Below, piece by piece: positions 1-7,060 of a DNA stretch of 15,625 nt. The DNA comes from DATKZS01 sp035527835 [NCBI: bacterium]. GTDB taxonomy: Bacteria; RBG-13-61-14. The notes under the pieces are model-generated. The model was not told the DNA's origin, ran no database searches, and saw only the letters and a list, made by a program, of their open reading frames with translations. Location: positions 1 through 15,625 of the forward strand of contig DATKZS010000030.1 of the NCBI GenBank assembly GCA_035527835.1, read 5' to 3'. The number at the start of each line of letters is the position of its first letter. Within the stretch, counting starts at the first letter, position 1. Both the position numbers and the translations under genes were made by a program.

Positions 1-82
1 TATTTTGGACAAGAGTGAAAAAATATCGCCCTGAAACAGTCGGGGGCAGGTCTTGGGGGGCCGCGCGATGGGCCGTGGTCAT
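1..82 (-). CDS. Possible start of a gene running off the left edge (partial)
   Basis: From an ATG at 82 the minus strand stays open to position 1, giving 27 residues that begin MTTAHRAAPQDLPP and include SGRYFF. It lies 55 bp past the stop of the upstream SDR gene and would be the fifth gene of that operon. No clear ribosome binding site is seen; a purine-rich GAGAGAG lies about 20 nt upstream, too far to count. The family cannot be recognised from so short a piece. It could equally be non-coding DNA, since GC-rich sequence stays open easily. Confidence 0.35.
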   Translation of the reverse strand, partial: MTTAHRAAPQDLPPTVSGRYFFTLVQN

Positions 83-137
83 TGACGAGGCCGGGGCTGC
101 ATCTCTCTCCCGCTCTTTCCGGAATGACCCGCTGATC

Positions 138-1184
138 TCACGGCCACAGTCCCAGCATCCTGCTGAAAAGGCCCAGCACGCCTTGTTTCACGGCGGCGCG
201 GTGGGGGGACGCGGACTTTTCGCGGAGCACCTTTTCACGATTGGCGATGTACCAGTCGTAAGACTCACAAAACATCTCCACGTTTCCGTAGCGGGGCCTC
301 CAGCCAAGCTCCTCCTTGGCGCGGCTGATGTCGAAGTAGAGGGAGCGGCCGTACATCAGGGCATGATAGGGCCCGAGGGGGGAGAGGCCCAGGGCGTGGC
401 TCATTTTCATAAGGGCGGTGACGGGTCCCATGGGCAGGGACACGACCCGACTCGAGGAGCGGGCATGGGCGATGAGGCCTTCCAGGGTGCGGCGCATGGT
501 GTCGAATTCCGCGGCGCCGATATTGTATTCGGCCGGGCCTTTTTTTTGCGCGGCCTTGAGGCAGGCGTCGGCGAGGTCGGCGGCGTGGACGAACTGGTAG
601 AGGTTGTCGCCTTTGCCGAGCACGGGCAGGTTGCGGCCCCGCCTGACCCATTCAAAGATGATCTGCATGATGCCGAGCCGGCCGGGCCCCATGATGGTGC
701 GCGGCCGGATGATGGTGACGTCGAGCCCTTTTTCGCCGTGCTCTTTGCAAAGCCGTTCCGCGGCGAGCTTGGCGCGGCCGTATTCCTCGCGGGGCGCGGG
801 GGCGGAATCCTCGCGCACCGGGTTCTCTGCGGGCGCGCCGTAAACGGCGCTGGACGACAGGTGCACGACCTTGGCCACGCCGGCGTGCGCGGCGGCCTCG
901 AGCAGGACCCGGGTCCCGTCGCGGTTCACGCTCCAGAAGGCCCGGGCGTCTTTGGTGAGCGGGACCATGGCCACGCAGTGGAACACGGCGTCCATTCCCC
1001 GGCAGGCCCGGGTCACGGCCTGGGCGTCGCGGATGTCGGCGCGGACGAACTCCACCGCCTCCGGCCGGTCCGGAGCGTCGTGGAGATCGAGGACCGTGAC
1101 GCTGTCCAACCCGGCCAGGCGCCTTACCAGCGCGGAGCCGAAAAAGCCGGAGCCGCCGGTCACCAGATATTTTTTCGTTTCCAT
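138..1184 (-). CDS. NAD-dependent epimerase/dehydratase (extended SDR, 3-beta-HSD-like)
   Basis: A 348-residue extended short-chain dehydrogenase, expected to be cytoplasmic or membrane-attached and to use NAD(P) to oxidise, reduce or epimerise a hydroxyl. The Rossmann motif TGGSGFFG is at residues 9-16. The catalytic serine region LSSSAVYG is at about 109-116 and the YxxxK pair is Y135/K139. The C-terminal part has the usual WRPRY segment, then an extra basic tail ending in a hydrophobic stretch (GVLGLFSRMLGLWP) that may touch a membrane. The start at 1184 is chosen because TGGxGFxG then falls at the normal distance from the N-terminus; an in-frame extension to 1481 has no family resemblance. 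It starts 4 nt after the stop of the preceding SDR gene, so it is almost certainly co-transcribed. Substrate unknown: 3-beta-hydroxysteroid-type and nucleotide-sugar enzymes both share these features. Confidence 0.88.
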   Translation of the reverse strand: METKKYLVTGGSGFFGSALVRRLAGLDSVTVLDLHDAPDRPEAVEFVRADIRDAQAVTRACRGMDAVFHCVAMVPLTKDARAFWSVNRDGTRVLLEAAAHAGVAKVVHLSSSAVYGAPAENPVREDSAPAPREEYGRAKLAAERLCKEHGEKGLDVTIIRPRTIMGPGRLGIMQIIFEWVRRGRNLPVLGKGDNLYQFVHAADLADACLKAAQKKGPAEYNIGAAEFDTMRRTLEGLIAHARSSSRVVSLPMGPVTALMKMSHALGLSPLGPYHALMYGRSLYFDISRAKEELGWRPRYGNVEMFCESYDWYIANREKVLREKSASPHRAAVKQGVLGLFSRMLGLWP

Positions 1185-1188
1185 GATC

Positions 1189-2238
1189 TCAGATCGTAAT
1201 GTTGTTTTCCCGAAGCCATTGCAATGCCCTGATGGTCCCGGTGTAAAGGTCGGCGGACGGCTGATACCCGAGCTCGTCCATGGCCCGGGATACGGAACAG
1301 AAGATGTTCCGGCCAAGCTCGGCCAAGACGTGGACCTCGGGGACATGCCAGCCGGCGCCCTGGATCGTCCGGTCCGCGAGCAGGGCGAGGCCGGAAACAA
1401 CGCCGGGCAGATGGAGGCGCTTGCCGGAGACGGCGATCCCGGAGTCCCGCATGGCCCTCTCCACGGTGTCAATAATTTCATTCATGGTGTACGGCTCGCG
1501 GTCGGCGATCCAGTAGGTCCGGCCGGCGGCCCGCTCCGCGCCCGCGCACAAGATCAGGCCCTGGCACAGGTTGTCCACGCAGACCATGGACCGTTTGTTC
1601 GTGCCGTTGCCGACGATGGGGAACCCGCCGTTCTTGATGGCCGCGAAAAACCGGTTCTGGCGGGCGGGCTGGCCCGGGCCGTGGAACCATGGCGCCCGCG
1701 CCACCACGGTCTCGATCCCGCCGGCCTCGCCGCGGGACTTTACGATCTCCTCGGCCATCCGTTTGCTCCGGCCGTAATTCATGAACGGACGATACGGGGC
1801 CGACTCGTCAAAGGGGGCGGCGGGGTCCGGGTTTTGGCCGCACACGGCCGACGAGGACACGTACACTATCCTTTTCACGCCGGCCCCCACGGCGGCGGCC
1901 ATTAGGTTTTCAGTCCCGGCGACGTTGACCCGGTAAAGCTCCCTGACCCGGCGCGGATGGATGAGTCCGGCGCAGTGGAAAAGCACGGCGCCCCGCGCGT
2001 CTTTCATGAATTCGGCGAGGGACGCGGGATCAGTGAGGTCGCCCTTGACCATCTCGATGCGGGGCGAGATGGAGGTGAGGGCCGTGAAGTTTAGAGGCCT
2101 GTGCGCCAGGCACCGCACCGGTCCCTGTCCCCATCCGTCACGGAATGCGGGGACCTCGGGGATTCCCGATACCAGGGCCTGGACCAGCCTGGTGCCCAGC
2201 CATCCGGGGGCGCCCGTGACCAGGACCGGCGGGGTCAT
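1189..2238 (-). CDS. NAD-dependent epimerase/dehydratase (extended SDR)
   Basis: A 349-residue extended SDR. TGAPGWLG at residues 8-15 is the nucleotide-binding motif, YVSSSAV at about 126-132 holds the catalytic serine, and YGRSK at 155-159 is the YxxxK pair. The acidic segment VKGDLTDP near 64-71 is the usual adenine-site strand. An insert of about 20 residues after the first helix (around 25-50) makes it longer there than its neighbour. The start at 2238 overlaps the stop of the GMC gene by four bases (ATGA), with GGAAGG six bases upstream as ribosome binding site. It is clearly paralogous in type to the next gene, but the two differ enough to have different substrates. Its position directly after a GMC oxidoreductase suggests it acts on the same molecule; this is inference. 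Confidence 0.88.
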   Translation of the reverse strand: MTPPVLVTGAPGWLGTRLVQALVSGIPEVPAFRDGWGQGPVRCLAHRPLNFTALTSISPRIEMVKGDLTDPASLAEFMKDARGAVLFHCAGLIHPRRVRELYRVNVAGTENLMAAAVGAGVKRIVYVSSSAVCGQNPDPAAPFDESAPYRPFMNYGRSKRMAEEIVKSRGEAGGIETVVARAPWFHGPGQPARQNRFFAAIKNGGFPIVGNGTNKRSMVCVDNLCQGLILCAGAERAAGRTYWIADREPYTMNEIIDTVERAMRDSGIAVSGKRLHLPGVVSGLALLADRTIQGAGWHVPEVHVLAELGRNIFCSVSRAMDELGYQPSADLYTGTIRALQWLRENNITI

Positions 2239-3698
2239 TTGCGGCCTTCCAGGAAATGTGTGACGTTGCGCCGGGCCACGGCCATGATCGTGGACTGGGG
2301 GCCGGGGCCCGGCGAATCCGGGAGCATGCTGGCGTCGTTGAGATACAGGTTGGTGAAGCCGTGGACCAAACCGAACGAGTCGGCCGCGCAGCTGTGTGGG
2401 GGCTCGCCCATGGGGCAGGAGCCGAAGGCGTGCACGGTGGTGAGGCCCAGCGCGGAGCGGGGCAGCGGCCGGTCCAGCCAGGTCATGGCCTGGGCCTCGC
2501 TTTGAATGCGGGGCAGCCCGGCCACGCACGCATATACCTCGCGGGCGCCGCCGGCCAGAAGCACCGTGGACAGCCGCGCCAGGCCCTGGCTCAGGTTGGT
2601 GAGATCCTGGCGCGACAATTTGTAGAAAATCATGCTGCCGTCCGGATCAAGGGGCGCGGGCCTGACCCCGCCGCGGCCGGTGCCCCGGACGGCCACGTAA
2701 TACGAGGCCATGTGGCGGTGAAACCGCATCAGATCACGGTTCGCCGGCCAGTTCTCGCTGAGCAGCAGGGCCAAATGGCCGAGCGAAAAAAAAGCCCCGC
2801 CCAGGGTGATCTCCGGCCAAAACTCATGGACCTGGATCAGCGGCAGCACGCTATCCTCGGCATTGACCTCCTCCTCGAACCGCGCCACCACCTTGAGCAT
2901 GGGATGCAGGCCGAGCGAGTTCCCCACGTTGTGCCTGACCCCGCTGCGGCGCAACAGTGACGGAGTTTCGGTGGGACCCGCGCAGACGAATACGTAGCGG
3001 GCGTCCACCCGGAATTCCTCGGACGGACGGCCGGGCCGCCGCTCCCGGACCACGGCGCCCGCGATGCGAGTGCCGTCGCGGATCAGCTTCACCGCGCGGC
3101 AATAAGGCCGGACCGTGGCCCCCGCCGCCTGTGCCAGGGGGATCAGGGTGCGCGACATTCCTTTCTTGGCGCCGGTGGCACAGCCGCTGGAGCAAGTGTT
3201 GGAGTTCCGACAGCGCCCGGCGGCGCGGGGAATCTCGGCTGATGCCCACCCCATGGCCGCAACGCCCCTGGCCAGGAGCCGGGTGCTCATGGGCCATGAC
3301 TCCGCCTTTTGCACCCCGAGCAGCTCCTCCGCCCAAAGATAGTGGGGCGCCAAGTCGTCGGGTCCGGCATGGACCAGGCCAGAACGCGACTCCCACCCCT
3401 GCAGGGTCTCGCGGGAGGCGCGCAGCCAGAAGCCGCAATTGATCTCGCTGCTCCCTCCCACGCAACTCCCCTCAACGTAGCCGATGGGCACCGGGCCGGT
3501 GACCGGAGTCATGCCCCGCCGCCGGTACAGCTTCTTCATGGCCTCCGGCGCCGGCGCCCCGTATTCATCGAGCGTGAAGCCGCCGCCTTCCTCCAGCACC
3601 AGGACCTCGACCCCGGCCCGCGAAAGCTCCAGGGCGGTGACCGATCCCCCCGGCCCGGAACCGATCACCAGGGCTTCAACGGCCTCGCGGCTTTTCAT
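2235..3698 (-). CDS. GMC-family FAD oxidoreductase (alcohol dehydrogenase type)
   Basis: A 487-residue flavoprotein of the glucose-methanol-choline family, which oxidises alcohols to carbonyls using FAD. The dinucleotide motif GSGPGG is at 13-18 and the flavin-contact motif GGSSEINCG at 81-89. The C-terminal catalytic histidine is H423 in HAFGSCPMG. A Cys cluster (C163, C169, C173, followed by ATGAKKGM) resembles that of bacterial long-chain alcohol or polyol dehydrogenases. Where the family normally has an Asn-Pro (or His-Pro) pair before the final helix, this protein reads PGPGPQST (463-470), so the second catalytic residue looks replaced. No signal peptide is seen. The start at 3698 overlaps the stop of the small upstream gene by four bases. 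That small gene is the usual partner of such dehydrogenases, which favours a dehydrogenase passing electrons onward over an oxygen-using oxidase. Confidence 0.9.
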   Translation of the reverse strand: MKSREAVEALVIGSGPGGSVTALELSRAGVEVLVLEEGGGFTLDEYGAPAPEAMKKLYRRRGMTPVTGPVPIGYVEGSCVGGSSEINCGFWLRASRETLQGWESRSGLVHAGPDDLAPHYLWAEELLGVQKAESWPMSTRLLARGVAAMGWASAEIPRAAGRCRNSNTCSSGCATGAKKGMSRTLIPLAQAAGATVRPYCRAVKLIRDGTRIAGAVVRERRPGRPSEEFRVDARYVFVCAGPTETPSLLRRSGVRHNVGNSLGLHPMLKVVARFEEEVNAEDSVLPLIQVHEFWPEITLGGAFFSLGHLALLLSENWPANRDLMRFHRHMASYYVAVRGTGRGGVRPAPLDPDGSMIFYKLSRQDLTNLSQGLARLSTVLLAGGAREVYACVAGLPRIQSEAQAMTWLDRPLPRSALGLTTVHAFGSCPMGEPPHSCAADSFGLVHGFTNLYLNDASMLPDSPGPGPQSTIMAVARRNVTHFLEGRK

Positions 3699-4117
3699 GC
3701 ATCCCCCGCGCCCATGCCGCGGACCTCCGCTTCCATCAGGGCAGCGCGCACGTCGCCATCCTCGTAAAAGGCCAAAAAGGCGGTGCTGCGGACCACCCGG
3801 AACAATTGCCGGGCCAAGGCCATTCTTCCCCAGGTCCAGGCCTCCACCGCCTTGCGTCTTTTGGGGAGCGGCAGCGACGTGAAACCGCGGCCATGCCTCA
3901 AAAGCACCCAGCTCCGGAAGACCCACATCCCGAGCGAAAAAGCCATCCGCGCGGGGACCGGAATACAGTCCAGCTCGCCCTGGACAAAACCGGCCACCCT
4001 CTCCAGCACGCCGGCCTTTTTTCCTTCATCCAGCGCCACGTCACCGAAAGGGGCGATGGCCTCGCACAGCGCGTTGACAAAAGCGGAGGCGGGCGGTTCT
4101 CCCCTCGCGGCGATCAT
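3695..4117 (-). CDS. Small partner protein of GMC dehydrogenase (gluconate 2-dehydrogenase subunit 3-like)
   Basis: A 140-residue, mostly helical protein. The region LPLPKRRKAVEAWTWGRM (about 88-105) followed by LFRVVRSTAFLAFYEDGDVRAAL-type sequence matches the 'small subunit' that accompanies or is fused to GMC dehydrogenases, as in gluconate 2-dehydrogenase subunit 3. It probably stabilises the flavoprotein or guides its placement. The start at 4117 is preferred over an in-frame ATG at 4135, because AAGGA lies eight bases before the 4117 ATG while nothing suitable precedes 4135, and because a plausible promoter would place the transcript start near 4143. It ends in an ATGA overlap with the GMC gene, so the two are translationally coupled. 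First gene of the operon. Confidence 0.75.
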   Translation of the reverse strand: MIAARGEPPASAFVNALCEAIAPFGDVALDEGKKAGVLERVAGFVQGELDCIPVPARMAFSLGMWVFRSWVLLRHGRGFTSLPLPKRRKAVEAWTWGRMALARQLFRVVRSTAFLAFYEDGDVRAALMEAEVRGMGAGDA

Positions 4118-4125
4118 GTTATAAT
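4097..4125 (+). promoter_or_regulatory. Candidate promoter with perfect -10 box for the membrane-protein gene
   Basis: TATAAT at 4120-4125 matches the -10 consensus exactly; TTCTCC at 4097-4102 is a poor -35 at 17-base spacing. The predicted start of transcription is at about 4132-4134, which is the A of the ATG at 4134 or just before it, so the mRNA would be essentially leaderless. This agrees with the absence of any ribosome binding site upstream of that ATG. Confidence 0.4.
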
Positions 4126-4133
4126 TCCTTGCC

Positions 4134-6056
4134 ATGGCGGACCCCAATAAAAATAACCCCGCGGACCCCGGAAGGCAAGAGCCGGGCCCGGGCTCCGGAC
4201 AGGACCGGGGCCGCCCGGAAGGAACGGGGGGCCGCAAGTTCGGCAAGGCCGGGGCCGCCGCCGGCTTGATTATTATCATCCACCTCTCCCTGCTCCTGCA
4301 TATTTTCGGCGGCCCCGGGAAATTGATCTCCACCGAACCCATCATGCGCTTTGACCATCCCTGGCATTTCTATTACAGCGTCATCGGGGCCCGCTTCCTG
4401 GAGGAGCACGGGAGCACCTGGGGCTATGATCCCTACTTTATGGCCGGGTATCCGACCGATGTAGTGGACGGCAGCGACCGCCTGCTCAAGGTGGGCCTCG
4501 TGGTCCTCCAAGCCCTGGCCCCGGAGACCGCATACAAAATTATGGTCTTCTGCACCGCGGCCGTAGTGCCCATCTTGTTTTTCCTCGCCGCCGCGTGGTT
4601 CGGCATGAGCCGCCGCGAAGTCATCTGGTCGGGCCTGATCGGGACCTGGGTCTGGTGGACGGCCGGCAGCATGCACATGTTGATGATCGGCCTAATGGGC
4701 TTCGTTCTGGCATCCATCTACGGCATAGCCTTGGCCGCCCTGTTCGGCATGGTCCTGCGCCGGCCGTCACCCTCGCGGTGGCTGGGCCTCGCGCTGGCCG
4801 CGCCGGTCAGTATTCTCATTCATCCGGGCGTCGTGCCCATCGCCGGCGTGCCCTGCGCGGTGCTGTACCTTTGCCGCTTCAAGAAAATTGCCGTGCGCGA
4901 CCATCTGCTCGCCGCGGCCGTGGCCGTCCTTGCCTTCATCCTGAACCTCTTCTGGATACTTCCCCTGAGATTAAACGCGGACTTCGCCTTCGCGCTCCAT
5001 GCCTATTTTCAGAACCCGCTCGAGTTACTGAGGTTCCTCGTCATGACCTCGCTCCGACAGGGCCAGACCGTGATCCCGCTCCTGGCCGTGGCCGGGGTCA
5101 TGGGCATCCGCCACGCTTACGCGCCCCGCCCCGAGCTGAGGGCAGTAATCGCCTGGTCGCTCCTGGCCATGGCCGGCATCGCTTTTCTGGGCACCTTTAT
5201 TCCCGTCGTGCGCGAGATCGAGCCGGCCCGCTATGTAATACCCCTCATGTTTTTCCTGGTGTTCCCAACCGCCGTCACCCTGGACCAATGGGCTAAATGG
5301 CGGAAAAAAAACGGCCGGCGCCTGTCCCGGGGCCGGGTGCTGGTTGCGGCCATGCTCGCCCCCAGTTGCATCGCCTTTTTAGCCATCACCTTTTCGCGGC
5401 CGGTTGAGCCGCCCTTCGTGGGCATGAGCGAACGGGTCAAATCCATCATCTCCTTCCTCTCCTCCAACACCAGCCGCGATTCCCGCGTCCTGCTCCAGGA
5501 CAATGGGCTCATGCTGGAGAGCTATCACAAGTCCCACGCCGCCGCCGCCATCGCCTATTACTCCCGCCGCGAGCTGATCGGTGGCCCGCACTGGCAATTC
5601 TGGCTGAAAAATCATTATGCGGACCTGTCCGGATTGATGCTGTTTCAACGCCCCGTGCCATACTGGGACGAGAAGCCGCTCCGGCGGATGATGGACCGCT
5701 ACAACATCGGATGGGCCGGCGCCCATTCCCCGGAAGTCCAGAACCTGTTCGGAAAATACCCGGGCCTGTTTCAGAGGGCCGGTGAGGCCGGAGGCTTCCG
5801 GTTTTACAAGCTCAACCGCACGCCCACGTTCTTCATCGAGGGCGCGGGCCTGGCCACCGCGGACTACAACCGCATCAGCTTGCGCAACGTGCGCGCGCCG
5901 GCGGGAAGGGCCGTCATCTCCTTTCACTGGCATCCCCGGCTCGTCGCCGACCCGCCCGCCAAGCTGGTCCCCGTCATGATCGGCGAGGATCCCGTCGGAT
6001 TCATCGGCATCATTGACCCGCCTCCCGCCCTGGAAATAACCGTCCGGTACTGGTAA
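4134..6056 (+). CDS. Polytopic membrane protein, GT-C / PTPS-related-domain type
   Basis: A 640-residue inner-membrane protein. After a basic, Pro/Gly-rich N-terminus (1-40) comes a first hydrophobic segment (about 43-58), then a loop with MRFDHPWHFYY (71-81) and WGYDPYFMAGYP (96-107). About ten more membrane spans lie between 134 and 421, followed by a soluble domain of some 220 residues. The first-loop acidic/His motif and the GYDP..AGYP signature resemble uncharacterised proteins annotated as '6-pyruvoyl-tetrahydropterin synthase-related' membrane proteins and GT-C lipid-linked glycosyltransferases. A role in sugar transfer at the membrane is plausible but unproven. The start is uncertain: the ATG at 4134 has no ribosome binding site, and the next in-frame Met is at residue 71, inside the conserved loop. 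It is divergent from the GMC operon and appears to be a single-gene unit. Confidence 0.8.
   Translation: MADPNKNNPADPGRQEPGPGSGQDRGRPEGTGGRKFGKAGAAAGLIIIIHLSLLLHIFGGPGKLISTEPIMRFDHPWHFYYSVIGARFLEEHGSTWGYDPYFMAGYPTDVVDGSDRLLKVGLVVLQALAPETAYKIMVFCTAAVVPILFFLAAAWFGMSRREVIWSGLIGTWVWWTAGSMHMLMIGLMGFVLASIYGIALAALFGMVLRRPSPSRWLGLALAAPVSILIHPGVVPIAGVPCAVLYLCRFKKIAVRDHLLAAAVAVLAFILNLFWILPLRLNADFAFALHAYFQNPLELLRFLVMTSLRQGQTVIPLLAVAGVMGIRHAYAPRPELRAVIAWSLLAMAGIAFLGTFIPVVREIEPARYVIPLMFFLVFPTAVTLDQWAKWRKKNGRRLSRGRVLVAAMLAPSCIAFLAITFSRPVEPPFVGMSERVKSIISFLSSNTSRDSRVLLQDNGLMLESYHKSHAAAAIAYYSRRELIGGPHWQFWLKNHYADLSGLMLFQRPVPYWDEKPLRRMMDRYNIGWAGAHSPEVQNLFGKYPGLFQRAGEAGGFRFYKLNRTPTFFIEGAGLATADYNRISLRNVRAPAGRAVISFHWHPRLVADPPAKLVPVMIGEDPVGFIGIIDPPPALEITVRYW
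4150..4178 (-). promoter_or_regulatory. Candidate promoter of the GMC/SDR operon
   Basis: On the minus strand TTGCCT (4173-4178) and TATTTT (4150-4155) are 17 bases apart and each match the housekeeping consensus at four of six positions. The predicted transcript start near 4143 leaves a leader of about 26 bases carrying AAGGA before the 4117 start. The site lies inside the 5' coding region of the divergent membrane-protein gene. Weak boxes; inferred from spacing and position. Confidence 0.35.
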
Positions 6057-6076
6057 CCGCCGCCGGTCAGCGCCCC

Positions 6077-6104
6077 AAGCCTCAAGCCCTGCGCCTCAAG
6101 CCCC
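6077..6104 (+). repeat. Period-7 tandem repeat, AAGCCTC type, four copies
   Basis: Four consecutive heptamers AAGCCTC, AAGCCCT, GCGCCTC and AAGCCCC follow the stop of the membrane-protein gene. They resemble, with G for A at the third base, the AAACCTC/AAACCCC heptamers at 7377-7397. Confidence 0.5.
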
Positions 6105-6119
6105 CATAATATTTTGTCC

Positions 6120-6148
6120 TTGCCCCCTCGCACCATTTCATCTATCAT
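6120..6148 (+). promoter_or_regulatory. Candidate promoter of the FKBP gene
   Basis: TTGCCC (6120-6125) and TATCAT (6143-6148) are separated by 17 bases and match the consensus at four and five of six positions. Transcription would start near 6155, giving a leader of about 57 bases that contains the GC stem and T-tract at 6163-6198. Confidence 0.4.
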
Positions 6149-6162
6149 AACCCTCAGCCTTA

Positions 6163-6198
6163 CGCCCCGTGGATCGAGGGCGGGGGCTGATTTTTTTT
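6163..6198 (+). terminator. Weak hairpin plus T8 tract (terminator or leader attenuator)
   Basis: GCCCC (6164-6168) can pair with GGGGC (6183-6187), or CGCCC (6163-6167) with GGGCG (6178-6182). A run of eight T follows at 6191-6198, directly before AAAGGAGG. It may end transcripts of the membrane-protein gene, or, if the promoter at 6120-6148 is real, sit in the FKBP leader. The stem is short. Confidence 0.3.
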
Positions 6199-6211
6199 AA
6201 AGGAGGCGAAC

Positions 6212-6691
6212 ATGGTGATAGGCGGGGCATGCTCGGTAAAGATGCATTACACCTTGAAGCTGGATGACGGCGAGGTGTTGGAGAGTTCGTTTGACGGCGA
6301 CCCGATCGAGTTCGAGTTCGGTTCGGGCCGGATCATCCCCGGCCTGGAGAAGGCGCTGGAGGGCATGACCGATGGCGAAGAGAAGCACGTGGTGGTGGCG
6401 TGCGAGGACGCTTATGGTCCGCGCAACCCCGACGCGGTGGGCGCGGTCCCGCGCGGCGAGTTCCCGGAGGGCGAGCCGCTCGAGCCGGGCATGATCTTCA
6501 GCCTGCAGCGCCACGACGGCATGACCATGGAGGCCATGGTGGTGGAGATCAATGACGACGACGTCACCCTGGACCTCAACCACCCCCTGGCCGGAGAGAC
6601 GCTGCACTTCGACGTCAAGGTCGAGAAGGTGAGCGAGCCCAAGGACGGATGCTCCCCCGGCGGAGGCTGCAACTGTTCCGGCTGTTCGTGA
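6212..6691 (+). CDS. FKBP-type peptidyl-prolyl isomerase, SlyD-like
   Basis: A 159-residue cytoplasmic chaperone/isomerase that would catalyse cis-trans isomerisation of X-Pro bonds. The N-terminal FKBP half (VKMHYTLKLDDGEVLESS, then FGSGRIIPGLEKALEGM at 36-52) is split by an insert-in-flap domain (about 72-118: YGPRNPDAVGAVPRGEF and so on), as in SlyD. The fold closes with LDLNHPLAGETLHFDV at 120-135, the classic SlyD signature. The C-terminus is a short Cys tail (C147, C153, C155, C158) without the His residues of the E. coli protein, suggesting thiol-based metal binding. The ribosome binding site is perfect (AAAGGAGG at 6199-6206, five bases before the ATG). It stands alone between two repeat-bearing intergenic stretches. 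Confidence 0.92.
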   Translation: MVIGGACSVKMHYTLKLDDGEVLESSFDGDPIEFEFGSGRIIPGLEKALEGMTDGEEKHVVVACEDAYGPRNPDAVGAVPRGEFPEGEPLEPGMIFSLQRHDGMTMEAMVVEINDDDVTLDLNHPLAGETLHFDVKVEKVSEPKDGCSPGGGCNCSGCS

Positions 6692-6729
6692 ACGCCATCT
6701 CTCCGGTATTCCTCCGGCGAGATTACAAA

Positions 6730-6790
6730 GGTTTGTGGTTTGGGGTTTGCGGTTCTAATGCCATGCTCCTCAAACCAAAAACCACAAACC
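6730..6790. repeat. Hairpin of period-7 GGTTTGN repeats (unit A)
   Basis: The left arm (6730-6749, starting GGTTTGTGGTTTGG) and right arm (6771-6790, ending CCACAAACC) are inverted copies matching at 18 of 20 bases around a 21-base loop. The arms themselves read as heptamers GGTTTGT, GGTTTGG, GGTTTGC. No T-tract follows, so it is not a typical terminator, although it lies 38 bp after the FKBP stop codon. Confidence 0.7.
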
Positions 6791-6799
6791 ATTAAGACA

Positions 6800-6919
6800 A
6801 TGCCGATCCCCGGGAACCTGCACACCACCGCCATGGCGGTGATGCCACATACGGACGTGGACCGCGCACTGGCGACCGCGCTCTCTCAAGACATGCGCGA
6901 CAAGGAGCATCTGGCCTAG
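6800..6919 (+). pseudogene. Decayed 5' fragment of a UROD/MetE-like gene
   Basis: A 39-codon frame from ATG at 6800 to TAG at 6919 begins MPIPGNLHTTAMAVMPHTDV and continues DRALATALS. The sequence ..AMAVMPHTDVDRALATALS.. resembles the N-terminus of methionine-synthase/uroporphyrinogen-decarboxylase-like barrel proteins, where a GS(L)PHTDxxEAL motif opens the fold and an IPFWPQLP-type segment follows. Here the similarity stops after about 29 residues and a stop follows. No ribosome binding site precedes it. I read it as the remnant of a gene start, possibly cut off by repeat insertion; a genuine small peptide gene is possible but less likely. Confidence 0.35.
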
Positions 6920-7060
6920 GATCAAGGACACGAGAGCCTCCCGGCGAAAATTTCTTCGCGCTTTCCAATACCGGTCATCAACAATTCCCGCGGCTTGCGC
7001 ATTTCCAAGCTCCATCTTGCCCCTTTTTTGCGGCCTGATTCCGGGCCTTCGCGTCCCAGA

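Noticed and set aside
15-1199. 394-codon plus-strand frame opposite the SDR gene
   Set aside because: It is a shadow of the SDR gene on the other strand: GC-rich codon bias keeps the frame open, and the translation is Gly/Ala/His-rich with no family motif.
6826-6841. Perfect 16-bp palindrome CACCGCCATGGCGGTG as an operator
   Set aside because: It lies inside the decayed coding fragment and is GC-rich; no promoter or gene start is placed to use it.
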